This document shows positions 17,241-26,992 of a stretch of 64,000 nt of DNA, in pieces. Every line of letters starts with the position of its first letter. Position 1 is the first letter of the stretch. Source of the stretch: Shewanella algae (lineage in GTDB: Bacteria; Pseudomonadota; Gammaproteobacteria; Enterobacterales; Shewanellaceae); contig NZ_CP068230.1 in NCBI RefSeq assembly GCF_009183365.2, positions 3,377,001-3,441,000 on the forward strand. Reading direction: 5' to 3'. The translations under genes and the position numbers were made by a program. The notes below the pieces were generated by a model. The model did no database searches. It was given only the letters and a program-made list of their open reading frames with translations, and was not told the origin of the DNA.

Positions 17241-17861
17241 TTATGAATGCTGCTCCAACCATTCGCGTACCGGCCGGAAGCTGCGTCTGTGCTCAGGCAA
17301 GACACCGTGTTGACTCAAGGCTTCGAAATGCGCCTTGGTGGGGTAGCCCTTATGGGCAGCAAAACCATACTCAGGGTGGCGACTGTCAAGCTCGGCCATC
17401 TCCCGGTCGCGGGTGACCTTGGCTATGATAGAGGCGGCGCTGATGACAGGGATCAAGCCATCGCCCTTAACCACTGCGGCCGAAGGCAGACCAAAATCCG
17501 GGGTCCGATTACCATCTACCAAGACTTTCTCGGGACGCACGTTCAAGCCCGCCACGGCGCGCTGCATCGCCAACATGGTGGCATGCAGTATGTTTAGCTC
17601 ATCGATTTCCGCCGGGCTGGCTCGACCGACTGAGACCGCCAGCGCCTTGGCCAGGATCTCTTCATAGAGGGCATCGCGTTTCTTTTCGCTGAGCTTCTTG
17701 GAATCATTAAGGCCGCTAATTGGATTGGCGGGATCCAGGATCACCGCCGCGGTGACCACATCGCCGACCAAGGGGCCACGCCCCACTTCATCTACCCCAG
17801 CGACCAGCCCCTGGCACAAAAGCTGCGCTTCGGCTTCCGAGAGTTGCTTATAGACTGTCAT
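17241..17861 (-). CDS. rnhB: Ribonuclease HII
   Basis: Removes RNA from RNA-DNA hybrids and single ribonucleotides in DNA. It has DEVGRGPLVGDVV near residue 24, SKKLSEKKR, and the later SIIAKVTRDREM block. 206 residues, typical size. The ATG overlaps the lpxB stop (ATGA). It is the last gene of the run, followed by a strong terminator. Confidence 0.96.
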   Translation of the reverse strand: MTVYKQLSEAEAQLLCQGLVAGVDEVGRGPLVGDVVTAAVILDPANPISGLNDSKKLSEKKRDALYEEILAKALAVSVGRASPAEIDELNILHATMLAMQRAVAGLNVRPEKVLVDGNRTPDFGLPSAAVVKGDGLIPVISAASIIAKVTRDREMAELDSRHPEYGFAAHKGYPTKAHFEALSQHGVLPEHRRSFRPVREWLEQHS

Positions 17862-19018
17862 CTTTCCTCGGCTTTTTTATCGAGCAAGGCCACAACCGCC
17901 TGGGCCGCCTTTTCACTGGCGTTGCAGGCCAGCAGGCTGTGCAGCTTAGTAAACTCGGCCAGCAACGGCCGGTTATCTTTATCCAGCAATTTACCCACCT
18001 CTTCGGCTATCCGCTCGGCAGTGCAATCGTCTTGGATAAGCTCCGGCACCAACTCCCTTCCGGCCAACAAATTGGGCAAAGAGAAGTGGTTTATCTGCAT
18101 CATCCGCTTGGCAATACGGTAAGTGATAGGGCTGACCCGATAGCCAACCACCATGGGGCGCTTGACCAACATGGCTTCCAGCGTGGCGGTGCCCGATGCC
18201 AACAAGATGGTATCGCTGGCAGCCATCACTTCCCGAGAGCGCCCTTCCGTCATATGAATTTCCAGATCCGGCGCATAGGTTTCCAGTGCGGCAAGAAACT
18301 GCTCGCGGCGTTTTTCATTCACCAAGGGGGTAATAAACTTGAGATCCGGATAGCGCTGTTTCAGCAGCCTGGCCGCCTCCACAAAGGGTTGGGCCAACAT
18401 CTTCAGCTCACCACCACGGGAACCCGGCAGGATAGCCAGATATTCGGCTTCGACTTTCAAGCCGAGTGCTTCTCTGGCAAGACGCTTGTCATTCTCCATC
18501 GGGATCTCATCGGCCAGAGTGTGACCGACGAAGGTGCAAGGCACCTGATGCTTGTCGTAGAAGGCTTTTTCAAACGGCAGCAGTGACAGCACCATGTTGG
18601 TAGCGCGGGCGATTTTGAAGATCCGCTTAGGGCGCCAGGCCCAGACCGACGGACTGACATAATGCACCGTCTTGATCCCGCGCGCCTTGAGCTTGAGCTC
18701 CAGGCCGATATTGAAGTCCGGGGCATCTATACCGATAAAGCAATCCGGCTGCAGCGCGGTTATCTGTTTGACCAGACTCGAGCGTATCTTCAGCAATCTG
18801 GGCAGGCGGGAGAGCACCTCGGCAATTCCCATCACAGCCAACTCTTCCATGGCAAACAGCGACTCGAATCCGAGAGCTTCCATGCGGGGGCCACCGATAC
18901 CGATAAAACGGGCGTCCGGATAGCGCTGTTGCAATGCTTTCATCAGGCCGGCACCTAAAATATCGCCGGAGATTTCTCCGGCGACCATTGCAAAGACTAA
19001 CTTTCTATTTTGTGTCAT
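17858..19018 (-). CDS. lpxB: Lipid-A-disaccharide synthase
   Basis: Glycosyltransferase (GT19) that joins UDP-2,3-diacylglucosamine and lipid X on the inner face of the inner membrane. The N-terminus reads AGEISGDILGAGL, followed by FIGIGGPRME, DAPDFNIGLE, VSPSVWAWRPKR and LPGSRGGE, all hallmarks of LpxB. 386 residues, family length. It follows lpxA by 14 nt and overlaps rnhB by 4. Confidence 0.97.
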   Translation of the reverse strand: MTQNRKLVFAMVAGEISGDILGAGLMKALQQRYPDARFIGIGGPRMEALGFESLFAMEELAVMGIAEVLSRLPRLLKIRSSLVKQITALQPDCFIGIDAPDFNIGLELKLKARGIKTVHYVSPSVWAWRPKRIFKIARATNMVLSLLPFEKAFYDKHQVPCTFVGHTLADEIPMENDKRLAREALGLKVEAEYLAILPGSRGGELKMLAQPFVEAARLLKQRYPDLKFITPLVNEKRREQFLAALETYAPDLEIHMTEGRSREVMAASDTILLASGTATLEAMLVKRPMVVGYRVSPITYRIAKRMMQINHFSLPNLLAGRELVPELIQDDCTAERIAEEVGKLLDKDNRPLLAEFTKLHSLLACNASEKAAQAVVALLDKKAEER

Positions 19019-19032
19019 TCGTTCTCACTGTG

Positions 19033-19803
19033 TCAGCGAATAATTCCTCGATTCGAGGAGGTCACAAAATCAACAAATGCTTGTACCTGCGGCTCTTTTG
19101 CGGCGTCTTCAGCCATGGCGGCAACGGCCTCTTCCAGAGTCAGGCTGCTGCGATACAGGGTCTTGTAGGCCCGGCGCAGCGCTTGCTGGGTCTCTTTGGC
19201 AAAACCACGGCGCTTCATGCCTTCCATATTCAGACCACGGGGAATGGCCGCCTGGCCAGAGGCCATCACGAAAGGAGGCACGTCCTGCAGCACCAAAGAG
19301 CAACCTGCGGTAAAGGCATGGGCACCTATGTGCACAAACTGGTGCACCCCTGTCATACCGCCGAGAATAGCCCAGTCACCCACATGGCAATGACCGGCAA
19401 TAGAGGCGTTGTTGGCCATGATCACATTGTCGCCCACCACGCAGTCGTGGGCGATATGTACATAGGCCATAAACAGGTTATTGGAGCCGATACGGGTCTC
19501 GCTGTTGTCCTGAACCGTACCGCGGTGAATGGTGACAGATTCACGGATGATATTGTTATCACCCATGATAAGCCGGGTAGGTTCACCGGCATATTTCTTG
19601 TCCTGGCAATCTTCACCAACGGAGGCAAACTGGAAAATCCGGTTGCCCTTGCCAATGATGCTGGGTCCCTTGATAACCACGTGGGAACTGATCCAGCAGT
19701 CATCGCCGATCTCCACATCCGCCCCTATGTAGCTCCAGGGGCCGATAGTGACATTTTTACCTATCTTGGCTTCGGGGTGAACGAAAGCTAATTTATCTAT
19801 CAC
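19033..19803 (-). CDS. lpxA: UDP-N-acetylglucosamine acyltransferase
   Basis: First step of lipid A synthesis: transfers 3-hydroxyacyl from ACP to UDP-GlcNAc. Left-handed parallel beta-helix from hexapeptide repeats (IGPWSYIGADVEIGDDCWI) with the catalytic His in GGMTGVHQFVHIGAHAF. 256 residues. The start is GTG and overlaps the fabZ stop (GTGA), so it is coupled to fabZ. Confidence 0.97.
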   Translation of the reverse strand: MIDKLAFVHPEAKIGKNVTIGPWSYIGADVEIGDDCWISSHVVIKGPSIIGKGNRIFQFASVGEDCQDKKYAGEPTRLIMGDNNIIRESVTIHRGTVQDNSETRIGSNNLFMAYVHIAHDCVVGDNVIMANNASIAGHCHVGDWAILGGMTGVHQFVHIGAHAFTAGCSLVLQDVPPFVMASGQAAIPRGLNMEGMKRRGFAKETQQALRRAYKTLYRSSLTLEEAVAAMAEDAAKEPQVQAFVDFVTSSNRGIIR

Positions 19804-20261
19804 TTGCTAATCTCTCTGCGGGCACACATGATTTCGGCTGAACACACCAGCTCACCATCCACTTTGGCCTCGCCGTAGAAAACGCCAATCCCGCGGCGTT
19901 CCTTGATCATCTTCACTTCAAAGTGCAGCTGATCACCTGGCTCAACAACCCGCTTGAAACGAGCATTGTCGATACCGGCAAAATAATACAGCACGTCCGG
20001 AGACGGCTTGTCGCTCATGGTCTTGAACGCCAACAAGCCGGTGGCCTGCGCCATGGCTTCCAGAATGAGCACGCCAGGCATAACTGGCTGAACAGGGAAA
20101 TGCCCCTGGAAGAAAGGCTCATTGATGGTGACGTTCTTGATCGCATGCAGAGTTTCACCCGGAGTAAAATCCAGTACTCTATCGATCAACAAAAATGGAT
20201 ATCTATGTGGCAGGTAAGCCAAAATCTCTTTGATATCCATTGTATTTAATTGATTAGACAC
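19800..20261 (-). CDS. fabZ: 3-hydroxyacyl-ACP dehydratase FabZ
   Basis: Dehydrates 3-hydroxyacyl-ACP in fatty acid elongation; shares its substrate pool with LpxA and LpxD. Hotdog fold with RYPFLLIDRV and the active-site stretch FFQGHFPVQPVMPGVLILEAMAQ, providing the catalytic His and Glu. 153 residues from a GTG start; an in-frame ATG lies seven codons in. Confidence 0.97.
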   Translation of the reverse strand: MSNQLNTMDIKEILAYLPHRYPFLLIDRVLDFTPGETLHAIKNVTINEPFFQGHFPVQPVMPGVLILEAMAQATGLLAFKTMSDKPSPDVLYYFAGIDNARFKRVVEPGDQLHFEVKMIKERRGIGVFYGEAKVDGELVCSAEIMCARREISK

Positions 20262-20298
20262 GAACTCGTTTCCTCATGCCGCTTAACGCACAGCGGTA

Positions 20299-21324
20299 TT
20301 AATCTTGGGGTTTAACGGTTTTTTCCAGGGTTTTGACCCGCTGGAACAGCTCGTCCAACTGACGGAAGCGAACCGTATTTTTACGCCACAGCCTGTTGGG
20401 CATGGCCACAGTGGCCGAGGAGTATACCCCAGGTTCACGAACATCGTTAGTAATGTTGGTGCTGCCAGTGACGTGCACCCCATCCGTAATGCTCAGATGA
20501 CCGGAAATCGCGCAGTTGCCACCAATAATACAATGTTTACCTATAGTCACGCTGCCTGCCAGTACTGTGCAGCCGGCAATCGCAGTGTTGGCACCTATGA
20601 TATCGTTGTGAGCTACCTGCACCTGGTTGTCGATTATCACGCCATCATGGATTTCAGTATGATCGATGGCGCCGCGATCTATAGTAGTACCGGCGCCAAT
20701 CTCCACTCTGTCACCTATGCGCACGCCGCCGGTCTGAGGGATTTTGATCCACTGACCGCGTTCGTTGGCATAACCGAAACCATCGGAGCCGATAACGGCC
20801 CCAGAGTGAACGATACAGTTTTGCCCCAAATGTACATCGTGATAGACGGTGACATTGGCCCACAGGCGGCTGCCCGAGCCTATGATAACGTCCTGACCAA
20901 CCACTGTACCGGCACCTATCTGGACATTTTCGCCCAAAATACTGTTGGCCCCGATGACCGCATTGGCCCCCACCGCAACGCCCTCACCCAGCTTGGCACT
21001 GGGATGAATTTGCGCCGAGGGATGGATATCCTCTGCTGCAACCGGCGTGCTGTCCAGCAATTGCGCAACTCTGGCAAAGCCGACATAAGGGTCATTGAGC
21101 ACCAAGGCGTTACCGGCAAAACCGTCCAACTCTTTAGGCGAGATCAATACCGCACCAGCCTGAGTCTGCTCCAGCTGGCTACGGTATTTGGTGTTGGCCA
21201 GAAAGGTGATCTGATCCGGCCGCGCCTTTTCAAGTGTCGCCACAGAGGAGACAGTCACACTGTCATCCCCACGAACTTCGGCCCCTAACAGCTGGCCAAG
21301 CTCTTTCAACGAAAAAGACTTCAT
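20299..21324 (-). CDS. lpxD: UDP-3-O-(3-hydroxyacyl)glucosamine N-acyltransferase
   Basis: Third step of lipid A synthesis. N-terminal uridine-binding domain, then a long hexapeptide-repeat helix (IHPSAKLGEGVAVGANAVIG, VVGQDVIIGSGSRL) with the catalytic His in VQVAHNDIIGANT. 341 residues, same as E. coli. It sits four bases after skp. Confidence 0.97.
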   Translation of the reverse strand: MKSFSLKELGQLLGAEVRGDDSVTVSSVATLEKARPDQITFLANTKYRSQLEQTQAGAVLISPKELDGFAGNALVLNDPYVGFARVAQLLDSTPVAAEDIHPSAQIHPSAKLGEGVAVGANAVIGANSILGENVQIGAGTVVGQDVIIGSGSRLWANVTVYHDVHLGQNCIVHSGAVIGSDGFGYANERGQWIKIPQTGGVRIGDRVEIGAGTTIDRGAIDHTEIHDGVIIDNQVQVAHNDIIGANTAIAGCTVLAGSVTIGKHCIIGGNCAISGHLSITDGVHVTGSTNITNDVREPGVYSSATVAMPNRLWRKNTVRFRQLDELFQRVKTLEKTVKPQD

Positions 21325-21328
21325 CGAT

Positions 21329-21835
21329 TTACTTGCCTTTGCTCAAGGCTTCAACCACTTTGGAGCTGATGTCGGCAGCTGGCTTAACATAAACCACGGC
21401 GCCACGTTGCAGTACCATGTCGTACTTCTCTTTTTCAGCTATGGTGTTGATAGCCTTCTGCACTTTTACCAGCAGTTTGTTTTGCTCTTCACCCTGACGA
21501 CGACGCAGATCTTCATCCAGCGCCTTACCTTTGAGCTGATAGTCAGCCTTCAGGGATTCCATTTTACGAACCAGTTCGGTCTTTTGCGTTTCGCTCATCA
21601 GCGCGGCATCACGCTGCTGCTTTTCCAGCAAACCACGGAGGTCTTCCTGCAGCTTCTGTACTTCAGCCATACGATCGCCGAATTCAGTCTTGAGTGCGTT
21701 GCTGATCTGCTCGCGTTGTGGCAGTTGTTCAAACACAGCGCCCATATCGACAACCGCCAGTTTCTCCGCTTGTGCGGCCAGGGGAGCACCCGTCAACATC
21801 AGCGTCATCAGTGCGCCGTTTACCATTTTTTTCAA
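21329..21835 (-). CDS. skp: Periplasmic chaperone Skp/OmpH
   Basis: Holds unfolded outer-membrane proteins in the periplasm on their way to BamA. A signal peptide ends at AAQAEK, followed by LAVVDMG and long charged helices (residues 40-130) forming the Skp arms. 168 residues. The TTG at 21835 has a well-spaced GGAG and gives the usual KK-rich signal start; the nearest ATG is three codons in and too far from it. Confidence 0.93.
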   Translation of the reverse strand: MKKMVNGALMTLMLTGAPLAAQAEKLAVVDMGAVFEQLPQREQISNALKTEFGDRMAEVQKLQEDLRGLLEKQQRDAALMSETQKTELVRKMESLKADYQLKGKALDEDLRRRQGEEQNKLLVKVQKAINTIAEKEKYDMVLQRGAVVYVKPAADISSKVVEALSKGK

Positions 21836-21884
21836 AATCAGACTCCTTGTTTTTCTTCAGCAATGCTTGCCGAGTTTATGTAAT

Positions 21885-24368
21885 TTAGAAAGTTTTGCCA
21901 ATATTGAACGAGAAGATCTCGGTCTCGTCATCGTCGTATTCCTTAACAGGCCAGGCCAGGCTGAACACCATGGGGCCCATGGGTGACAGCCATTGCAGGC
22001 TAAGACCCCAGGAAGCACGGATACGGCTCGGATCACTGTAATCGGCCAACTTGGAAAACTCATCTGCCGGCAAGAAACGATAGGAGTCATAATCAAACTC
22101 CGTATCCCAGACGTTACCCGCATCGATAAAGAAGCTGGTACGTACTGAGTTGCTATAGGCCTCATCCAGGAAAGGAGTCGGCACAATCAGCTCCATACTG
22201 GCCGTGGCGATGGCGTTACCACCGATAGAGCGGCCTGAGCTGATGTAAACTTGGTTTGGATCGCCCGGCAGGCTACAGCCTTCACCATCCGGATTGGGTG
22301 AACAAGGCTCGCTGCCGCGATACAGATAGAAAGCCCTTGGGCCCACAGAGTTGGACTTGAAGCCACGCAGTGAACTGGAACCACCTGAGTAGTAGTTTTC
22401 CCAGAATGGCAGGATTTGGTCGTTTTCATTGAAACCACCGTAACCGTTGCCATACCCCAAGCGGGCACGGGTCAAGAGCACAAACTTGTGGCTGCGGGTC
22501 AGCGGCCAGTAGAAGCTGGTGTCAAAGTCGGTCTTGAAGTACTGCAGATCAGAACCGGGAACCGTGATCTTACCGCTCAAACGCTGGGATGAACCATCGG
22601 TTGGGAAGGTTCCGCGGTTAAGGGTACTGCGATACCAGCCGAGGCTGAGCTCGAAGTTGTCGAAGCTCAAGTCAGAGTTGGGGTCATCACTGTCACGGTA
22701 AATGTTATAGAAACGGATCGCCTGCTCATAACTGGAAATCTCAGAAATGGTGTTATGACGATAGCCTATGCCGCCGTTGATCCTGTTGTACTCGTTAATG
22801 GGGAAACCGCTGTTGAGTGCAATCCCATAGGAGCTGTTCTTATAACGCTCGAGGTTGGCCTCGTTGGCGTCGAACTCGTTCCAGTAGATGCTGCCACCCA
22901 GGCTGACCCCATCCTTGGTGAAATAAGGATCGGTATAAGACAGGTTGACGTTCTTGGAGTACTTGTTGGTGTTCAGGTTAATCCCGGCCTGGTTACCCGT
23001 ACCGAGGAAGTTGGACTGCTGAACCCCGAACTGCAGACTCAGTCCTGACTCGGTACCATAACCTACACCAGCGTTAAAGGAGCCTGATGGCTGCTCTTTC
23101 ACCTTGAAGGCCACATCCACCAGGTCGTCTGTGCCCGGCACCTGCACGGTTTCGGTGTCGACAGTTTCAAAGTAGCCCAAACGGTTGAGGCGTGCCTTGG
23201 ATTGCTCGACCAAGGCCGAGTTTAACCAGGCCCCTTCCATCTGTCTCAGCTCACGGCGCATCACTTCATCTTTGGTCACTGTATTACCGGTGAAGTTGAT
23301 GGAGCGTACATAAACACGCTTGCCGGGCTTGACGTTAACATTCAGGGTGACTTCCTTGGTTTCATCATCGATCTCAGGGAAAGTCTTCACCTCTGGATAG
23401 GCATAACCGAAACGGCCCAGATACTTGCTGTACATCTCTTCGGTAAAGGTAACATCGGCGCCGTTGTATTGCTCACCGGCCTTGATAGGCAAGATACCCT
23501 TGAGCAGCTCTTCACGGCCCATGAGTTCACCGGTCAGGTTGACTTCCTTAACCTTGTACTGGTCGCCTTCATCGACGTTAATGGTGATGTAGAGACCCTT
23601 ACGGTCCGGCGTCATCGCCACCTGAGTCGAGGTCACCTTGAAACGGATATAACCATTGTTGTGGTAGTGGGTCTTGATGGTTTCGAGGTCGGCCTGCAGC
23701 TTTTGCTTCTGATAACGGCGCTCGCCGAACAGATCCCACCAGGCCACATAGTCTTTGAGCTCCAGCATACCGATAAGGTCGGCATCACTGAAACGCTCGT
23801 TACCCACTATGTTGATCTGACGGATTTCTGCCGCCAGACCTTCGGTAAACTTGAACTTGAGTTCTACCCGGTTACGAGGCAGGTTAATTACCTGAGCCTC
23901 GACCTTGGCGCCGTATTTACCCACGCCGTAGTAGAAGTCCTGCAGGCCCTTCTCAATACCCGAGAGCATAGTGCGGTCGAGGGCTTCGCCCACCTTCACA
24001 CCACTGCCGTCCAGGCTTTCCTGCAGCTGTTCATCTTTGATGTCCTTGTTACCTTCGAAGGTAACAGCGCTGATGGTCGGTCTTTCACGTACCGACACTA
24101 TCAGCACCCCGCCATCGCGGGACACCTGAACATTTTCAAAGTTACTGGAGGCATACAGGCTCTTTATCGCCTGTTGCAACTTGAGTTGATCGACTGTGTC
24201 GCCCACTTTTACAGGCAAACTCAGCAAGGCCGCACCGAGTGCCACTCGTTGCAAACCTTCAACTTGGATGTCGGTCACTTCAAAAGGCTGGAAAGACTCT
24301 GCCCAACCATTCCCTGAAAACGACGCGCCGACTAATAACATCGAGGCAAAAAGTTTATTCAATCGCAT
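21885..24368 (-). CDS. bamA: Outer membrane protein assembly factor BamA
   Basis: Core of the BAM complex that folds and inserts beta-barrel proteins. Signal peptide (SMLLVGASFSGNGWAES), about five POTRA domains (residues 25-420) starting FEVTDIQVEGLQRV, then a 16-strand barrel. The C-terminus FSFNIGKTF ends in the aromatic residue expected of an OMP. The barrel has a Cys pair in the EPCSPNPDGEGCS loop. 827 residues. Downstream of rseP and upstream of skp, as in related bacteria. Confidence 0.97.
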   Translation of the reverse strand: MRLNKLFASMLLVGASFSGNGWAESFQPFEVTDIQVEGLQRVALGAALLSLPVKVGDTVDQLKLQQAIKSLYASSNFENVQVSRDGGVLIVSVRERPTISAVTFEGNKDIKDEQLQESLDGSGVKVGEALDRTMLSGIEKGLQDFYYGVGKYGAKVEAQVINLPRNRVELKFKFTEGLAAEIRQINIVGNERFSDADLIGMLELKDYVAWWDLFGERRYQKQKLQADLETIKTHYHNNGYIRFKVTSTQVAMTPDRKGLYITINVDEGDQYKVKEVNLTGELMGREELLKGILPIKAGEQYNGADVTFTEEMYSKYLGRFGYAYPEVKTFPEIDDETKEVTLNVNVKPGKRVYVRSINFTGNTVTKDEVMRRELRQMEGAWLNSALVEQSKARLNRLGYFETVDTETVQVPGTDDLVDVAFKVKEQPSGSFNAGVGYGTESGLSLQFGVQQSNFLGTGNQAGINLNTNKYSKNVNLSYTDPYFTKDGVSLGGSIYWNEFDANEANLERYKNSSYGIALNSGFPINEYNRINGGIGYRHNTISEISSYEQAIRFYNIYRDSDDPNSDLSFDNFELSLGWYRSTLNRGTFPTDGSSQRLSGKITVPGSDLQYFKTDFDTSFYWPLTRSHKFVLLTRARLGYGNGYGGFNENDQILPFWENYYSGGSSSLRGFKSNSVGPRAFYLYRGSEPCSPNPDGEGCSLPGDPNQVYISSGRSIGGNAIATASMELIVPTPFLDEAYSNSVRTSFFIDAGNVWDTEFDYDSYRFLPADEFSKLADYSDPSRIRASWGLSLQWLSPMGPMVFSLAWPVKEYDDDETEIFSFNIGKTF

Positions 24369-24399
24369 AGCGCACTTCTAATTATTTGTCTGTCCTTGC

Positions 24400-25782
24400 T
24401 CAGAGTCGGGCAAAATCATTGAAAAGGGCAATGCTCATCAACATCAGCAGCAACGCCGCCCCAAATCTGAATCCAATTTCCTGTACCCGTTCGGATACAG
24501 GCTTACCTGTTATTACTTCCACCAAGTAATACATCAAGTGTCCCCCGTCCAGCACTGGCAACGGCAAAAGGTTAATAATGCCGAGGTTTACGCTTATCAG
24601 GGCGAGGAACCCGAGAAAATAAACCAACCCTATGTTGGCGCTGTTACCGGCCCCCTGCGCGATGGAGATGGGGCCGCTTAAATTTTTAACCGAAACATCA
24701 CCGGTAAACAACTTGGCGATCATCTTAAAGCTGACTACCACAAGTTGCCATGTTTTATCTGCCGCCACCGAGATAGACTCAAGCGGGCCATACTGCAGAT
24801 CCAGCAGCATGTTGTCCGGCCACTTGGGGGCTTTGGGCGCCAGGCCGATGACACCTTCCATTTCCCCATTGGCACCCTTGCGGCTGTCCGGGATAAGAGT
24901 GAAGGTCTGTTGCTCACCGCCGCGTTTAACCGTCAGTTGCAGCGGCTTTCCGGCAGATACTTTAATTTGTCCGACAAAGGTTTGCCAGTCGCTGTATGCC
25001 TCACCATTGACGGCCACCAGAATATCCCCGGCCTTGACCCCGGCCTTAGCGGCCGCACCGCCCTCGGTAACCGTCTCCACTTCAGGGATCACATCCGGAC
25101 GGAAGATATCCAGCCCCAGGGTGCTGAAGGGGGATTCTTTTTCCGGATCGAAACGCCAGTTGCGAATATCCAACTGATAGGTGCGTCCGGAAGGCTCAAG
25201 CCCATCATCTGGCTGAGATGCCTGGCTGAGAGGCCTCAGGGTCAAGCTCATGCTGTCATCGCCGATATGACCGACCAGCGCCAGATTCACCTCTTCCCAG
25301 TTGCGTACCTTTTGCCCGGAAACCGCCACTATCTGCTGTGGGCCATCTATCTGCATCACGGCCGCAGGCGAGCCGAGTCTGACATCGCTGATCACCGGCT
25401 TGAGTGAAGGCACGCCGATGAGATACATAATATAGAGCGCGAAAATGGCAAAGATAAAGTTGGCTATCGGCCCGGCTGCGACTATCGCGATACGCGCCCA
25501 GACACTCTTGCGATTAAAGGCCTGATCTTTAAGCTCTTCGGGCACATCCTCGACCCGCTCGTCGAGCATTTTGACATAGCCCCCAAGCGGGATCATGGCT
25601 ATCACGTATTCGGTGCCATCTTTACCGAGGCGACGCCAAATCGCCTTGCCAAAGCCAATGGAGAAACGCTCTACCTTGACACCACAGCGCCTGGCTACCC
25701 AAAAGTGGCCATATTCATGGGCAGTGATCAGTATCCCCAAGGCGACGATAAAAGCGCCCAGGTTCCATAAAAAATCAAACAT
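24400..25782 (-). CDS. rseP: Site-2 protease RseP
   Basis: Intramembrane zinc protease that cuts RseA to release sigma-E and also clears signal peptides. It has the zinc motif HEYGH near residue 22, the second active-site element LLPLPVLDGGHL, and PDZ regions in between (GSPAAVMQ and AAAKAGVKAGDILVAVNG). Four membrane segments. 460 residues, slightly longer than E. coli (450). Confidence 0.96.
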   Translation of the reverse strand: MFDFLWNLGAFIVALGILITAHEYGHFWVARRCGVKVERFSIGFGKAIWRRLGKDGTEYVIAMIPLGGYVKMLDERVEDVPEELKDQAFNRKSVWARIAIVAAGPIANFIFAIFALYIMYLIGVPSLKPVISDVRLGSPAAVMQIDGPQQIVAVSGQKVRNWEEVNLALVGHIGDDSMSLTLRPLSQASQPDDGLEPSGRTYQLDIRNWRFDPEKESPFSTLGLDIFRPDVIPEVETVTEGGAAAKAGVKAGDILVAVNGEAYSDWQTFVGQIKVSAGKPLQLTVKRGGEQQTFTLIPDSRKGANGEMEGVIGLAPKAPKWPDNMLLDLQYGPLESISVAADKTWQLVVVSFKMIAKLFTGDVSVKNLSGPISIAQGAGNSANIGLVYFLGFLALISVNLGIINLLPLPVLDGGHLMYYLVEVITGKPVSERVQEIGFRFGAALLLMLMSIALFNDFARL

Positions 25783-25797
25783 CAGACCTTATTTTCC

Positions 25798-26988
25798 TCA
25801 CTTGCATCCGGCGATAGCTTCCTCGGCATACTGACGGCTTTGGCCGTCCAATGCCAGAATATCCGCTATGGAATTTAAAGGCGATTGCGGCACACGCGCC
25901 AAACAAGCTTCATTGACCCGGGCGATATCGGTAAAGCCGATTTCCCCTTTAAGGAAGCTGGCGACGGCCATTTCATTGGCTGCATTAAGCACTGTAGTGG
26001 CTTCCTGGCCCGAAGCGCAGGCAGTCATTGCCAGCTCCAGACAGGGATAGCGGGCAAAATCCGGCTCACAGAAGCTCAATTGTCCGACTTTGAAAAAGTC
26101 CAAAGGTTCAACCCCGGAGACAATTCTCTCTGGATAGGCCATACAATGGGCTATCGGGGTGCGCATATCCGGATTACCCAACTGCGCCAGCACGCTGCCA
26201 TCCTGATACTGCACCATGGAGTGAATCACACTCTGGGGGTGGATAACCACCTTGAGCTGCTCGGCACTGGCATTGAAGAGCCAGCGCGCCTCTACATACT
26301 CAAGCCCTTTATTCATCATGGTCGCCGAATCGACAGAAATTTTAGGCCCCATGGACCAGTTGGGATGCTTGATAGCCTGGGCCGGCGTCACACTCGCCAG
26401 ACTGGCAAGATCGGCGCTCAAAAATGGCCCGCCTGAGCCGGTGAGCAGAATCGATGAAATCCCTGCACCTTGAAGGTTGCAATAACCCAGCTGTTGCTGC
26501 ACGGCTTCCGGCAGGCATTGGAAAATAGCGTTGTGCTCGCTGTCTACCGGCAGCAGAGTCGCGCCCGATTGGCGGGTGGCTTCCATAAATAAGCGCCCGG
26601 ACATTACCAGCGCCTCTTTGTTGGCCAGCAGCACTCGCTTACCTGCCTTGACTGATGCCAGTGTTGGTATCATACCGGCGGCGCCAACTATGGCCGCCAT
26701 CACGGTATCGACCCGGCTGTGAGTCACCAGCTCAAGTAGTTCGGACTCGCCGGTACTGACCCGGGTATCCGAGCCCGTACCCAAACGCTCGGCCAATGCC
26801 TTGGCCGCTTGAGGGCAAACCATATGGGCAATTTCAGGTCGGTGGATCGCACACAACTCGGCCATCTTGTCCACATTGGTATTGGCCACCAGCGCATAAA
26901 CATGATATGCCGCCGGATTATGTTGGATCACACTGAGGGTACTGGCACCAATTGAGCCAGTCGCTCCTAAAATCACCATGTTTTGCAT
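25798..26988 (-). CDS. dxr: 1-deoxy-D-xylulose-5-phosphate reductoisomerase
   Basis: Second enzyme of the MEP isoprenoid pathway: makes MEP with NADPH. N-terminal ILGATGSIGAST nucleotide-binding loop, LANKEALVMSG, PVDSEHNAIFQCL and LTGSGGPF, all conserved in IspC/Dxr. I start at the ATG at 26988 (396 residues), five bases past the cdsA stop; a start at 27009 would add seven unusual residues. Upstream of rseP in the same run. Confidence 0.96.
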   Translation of the reverse strand: MQNMVILGATGSIGASTLSVIQHNPAAYHVYALVANTNVDKMAELCAIHRPEIAHMVCPQAAKALAERLGTGSDTRVSTGESELLELVTHSRVDTVMAAIVGAAGMIPTLASVKAGKRVLLANKEALVMSGRLFMEATRQSGATLLPVDSEHNAIFQCLPEAVQQQLGYCNLQGAGISSILLTGSGGPFLSADLASLASVTPAQAIKHPNWSMGPKISVDSATMMNKGLEYVEARWLFNASAEQLKVVIHPQSVIHSMVQYQDGSVLAQLGNPDMRTPIAHCMAYPERIVSGVEPLDFFKVGQLSFCEPDFARYPCLELAMTACASGQEATTVLNAANEMAVASFLKGEIGFTDIARVNEACLARVPQSPLNSIADILALDGQSRQYAEEAIAGCK

Positions 26989-26992
26989 AGCA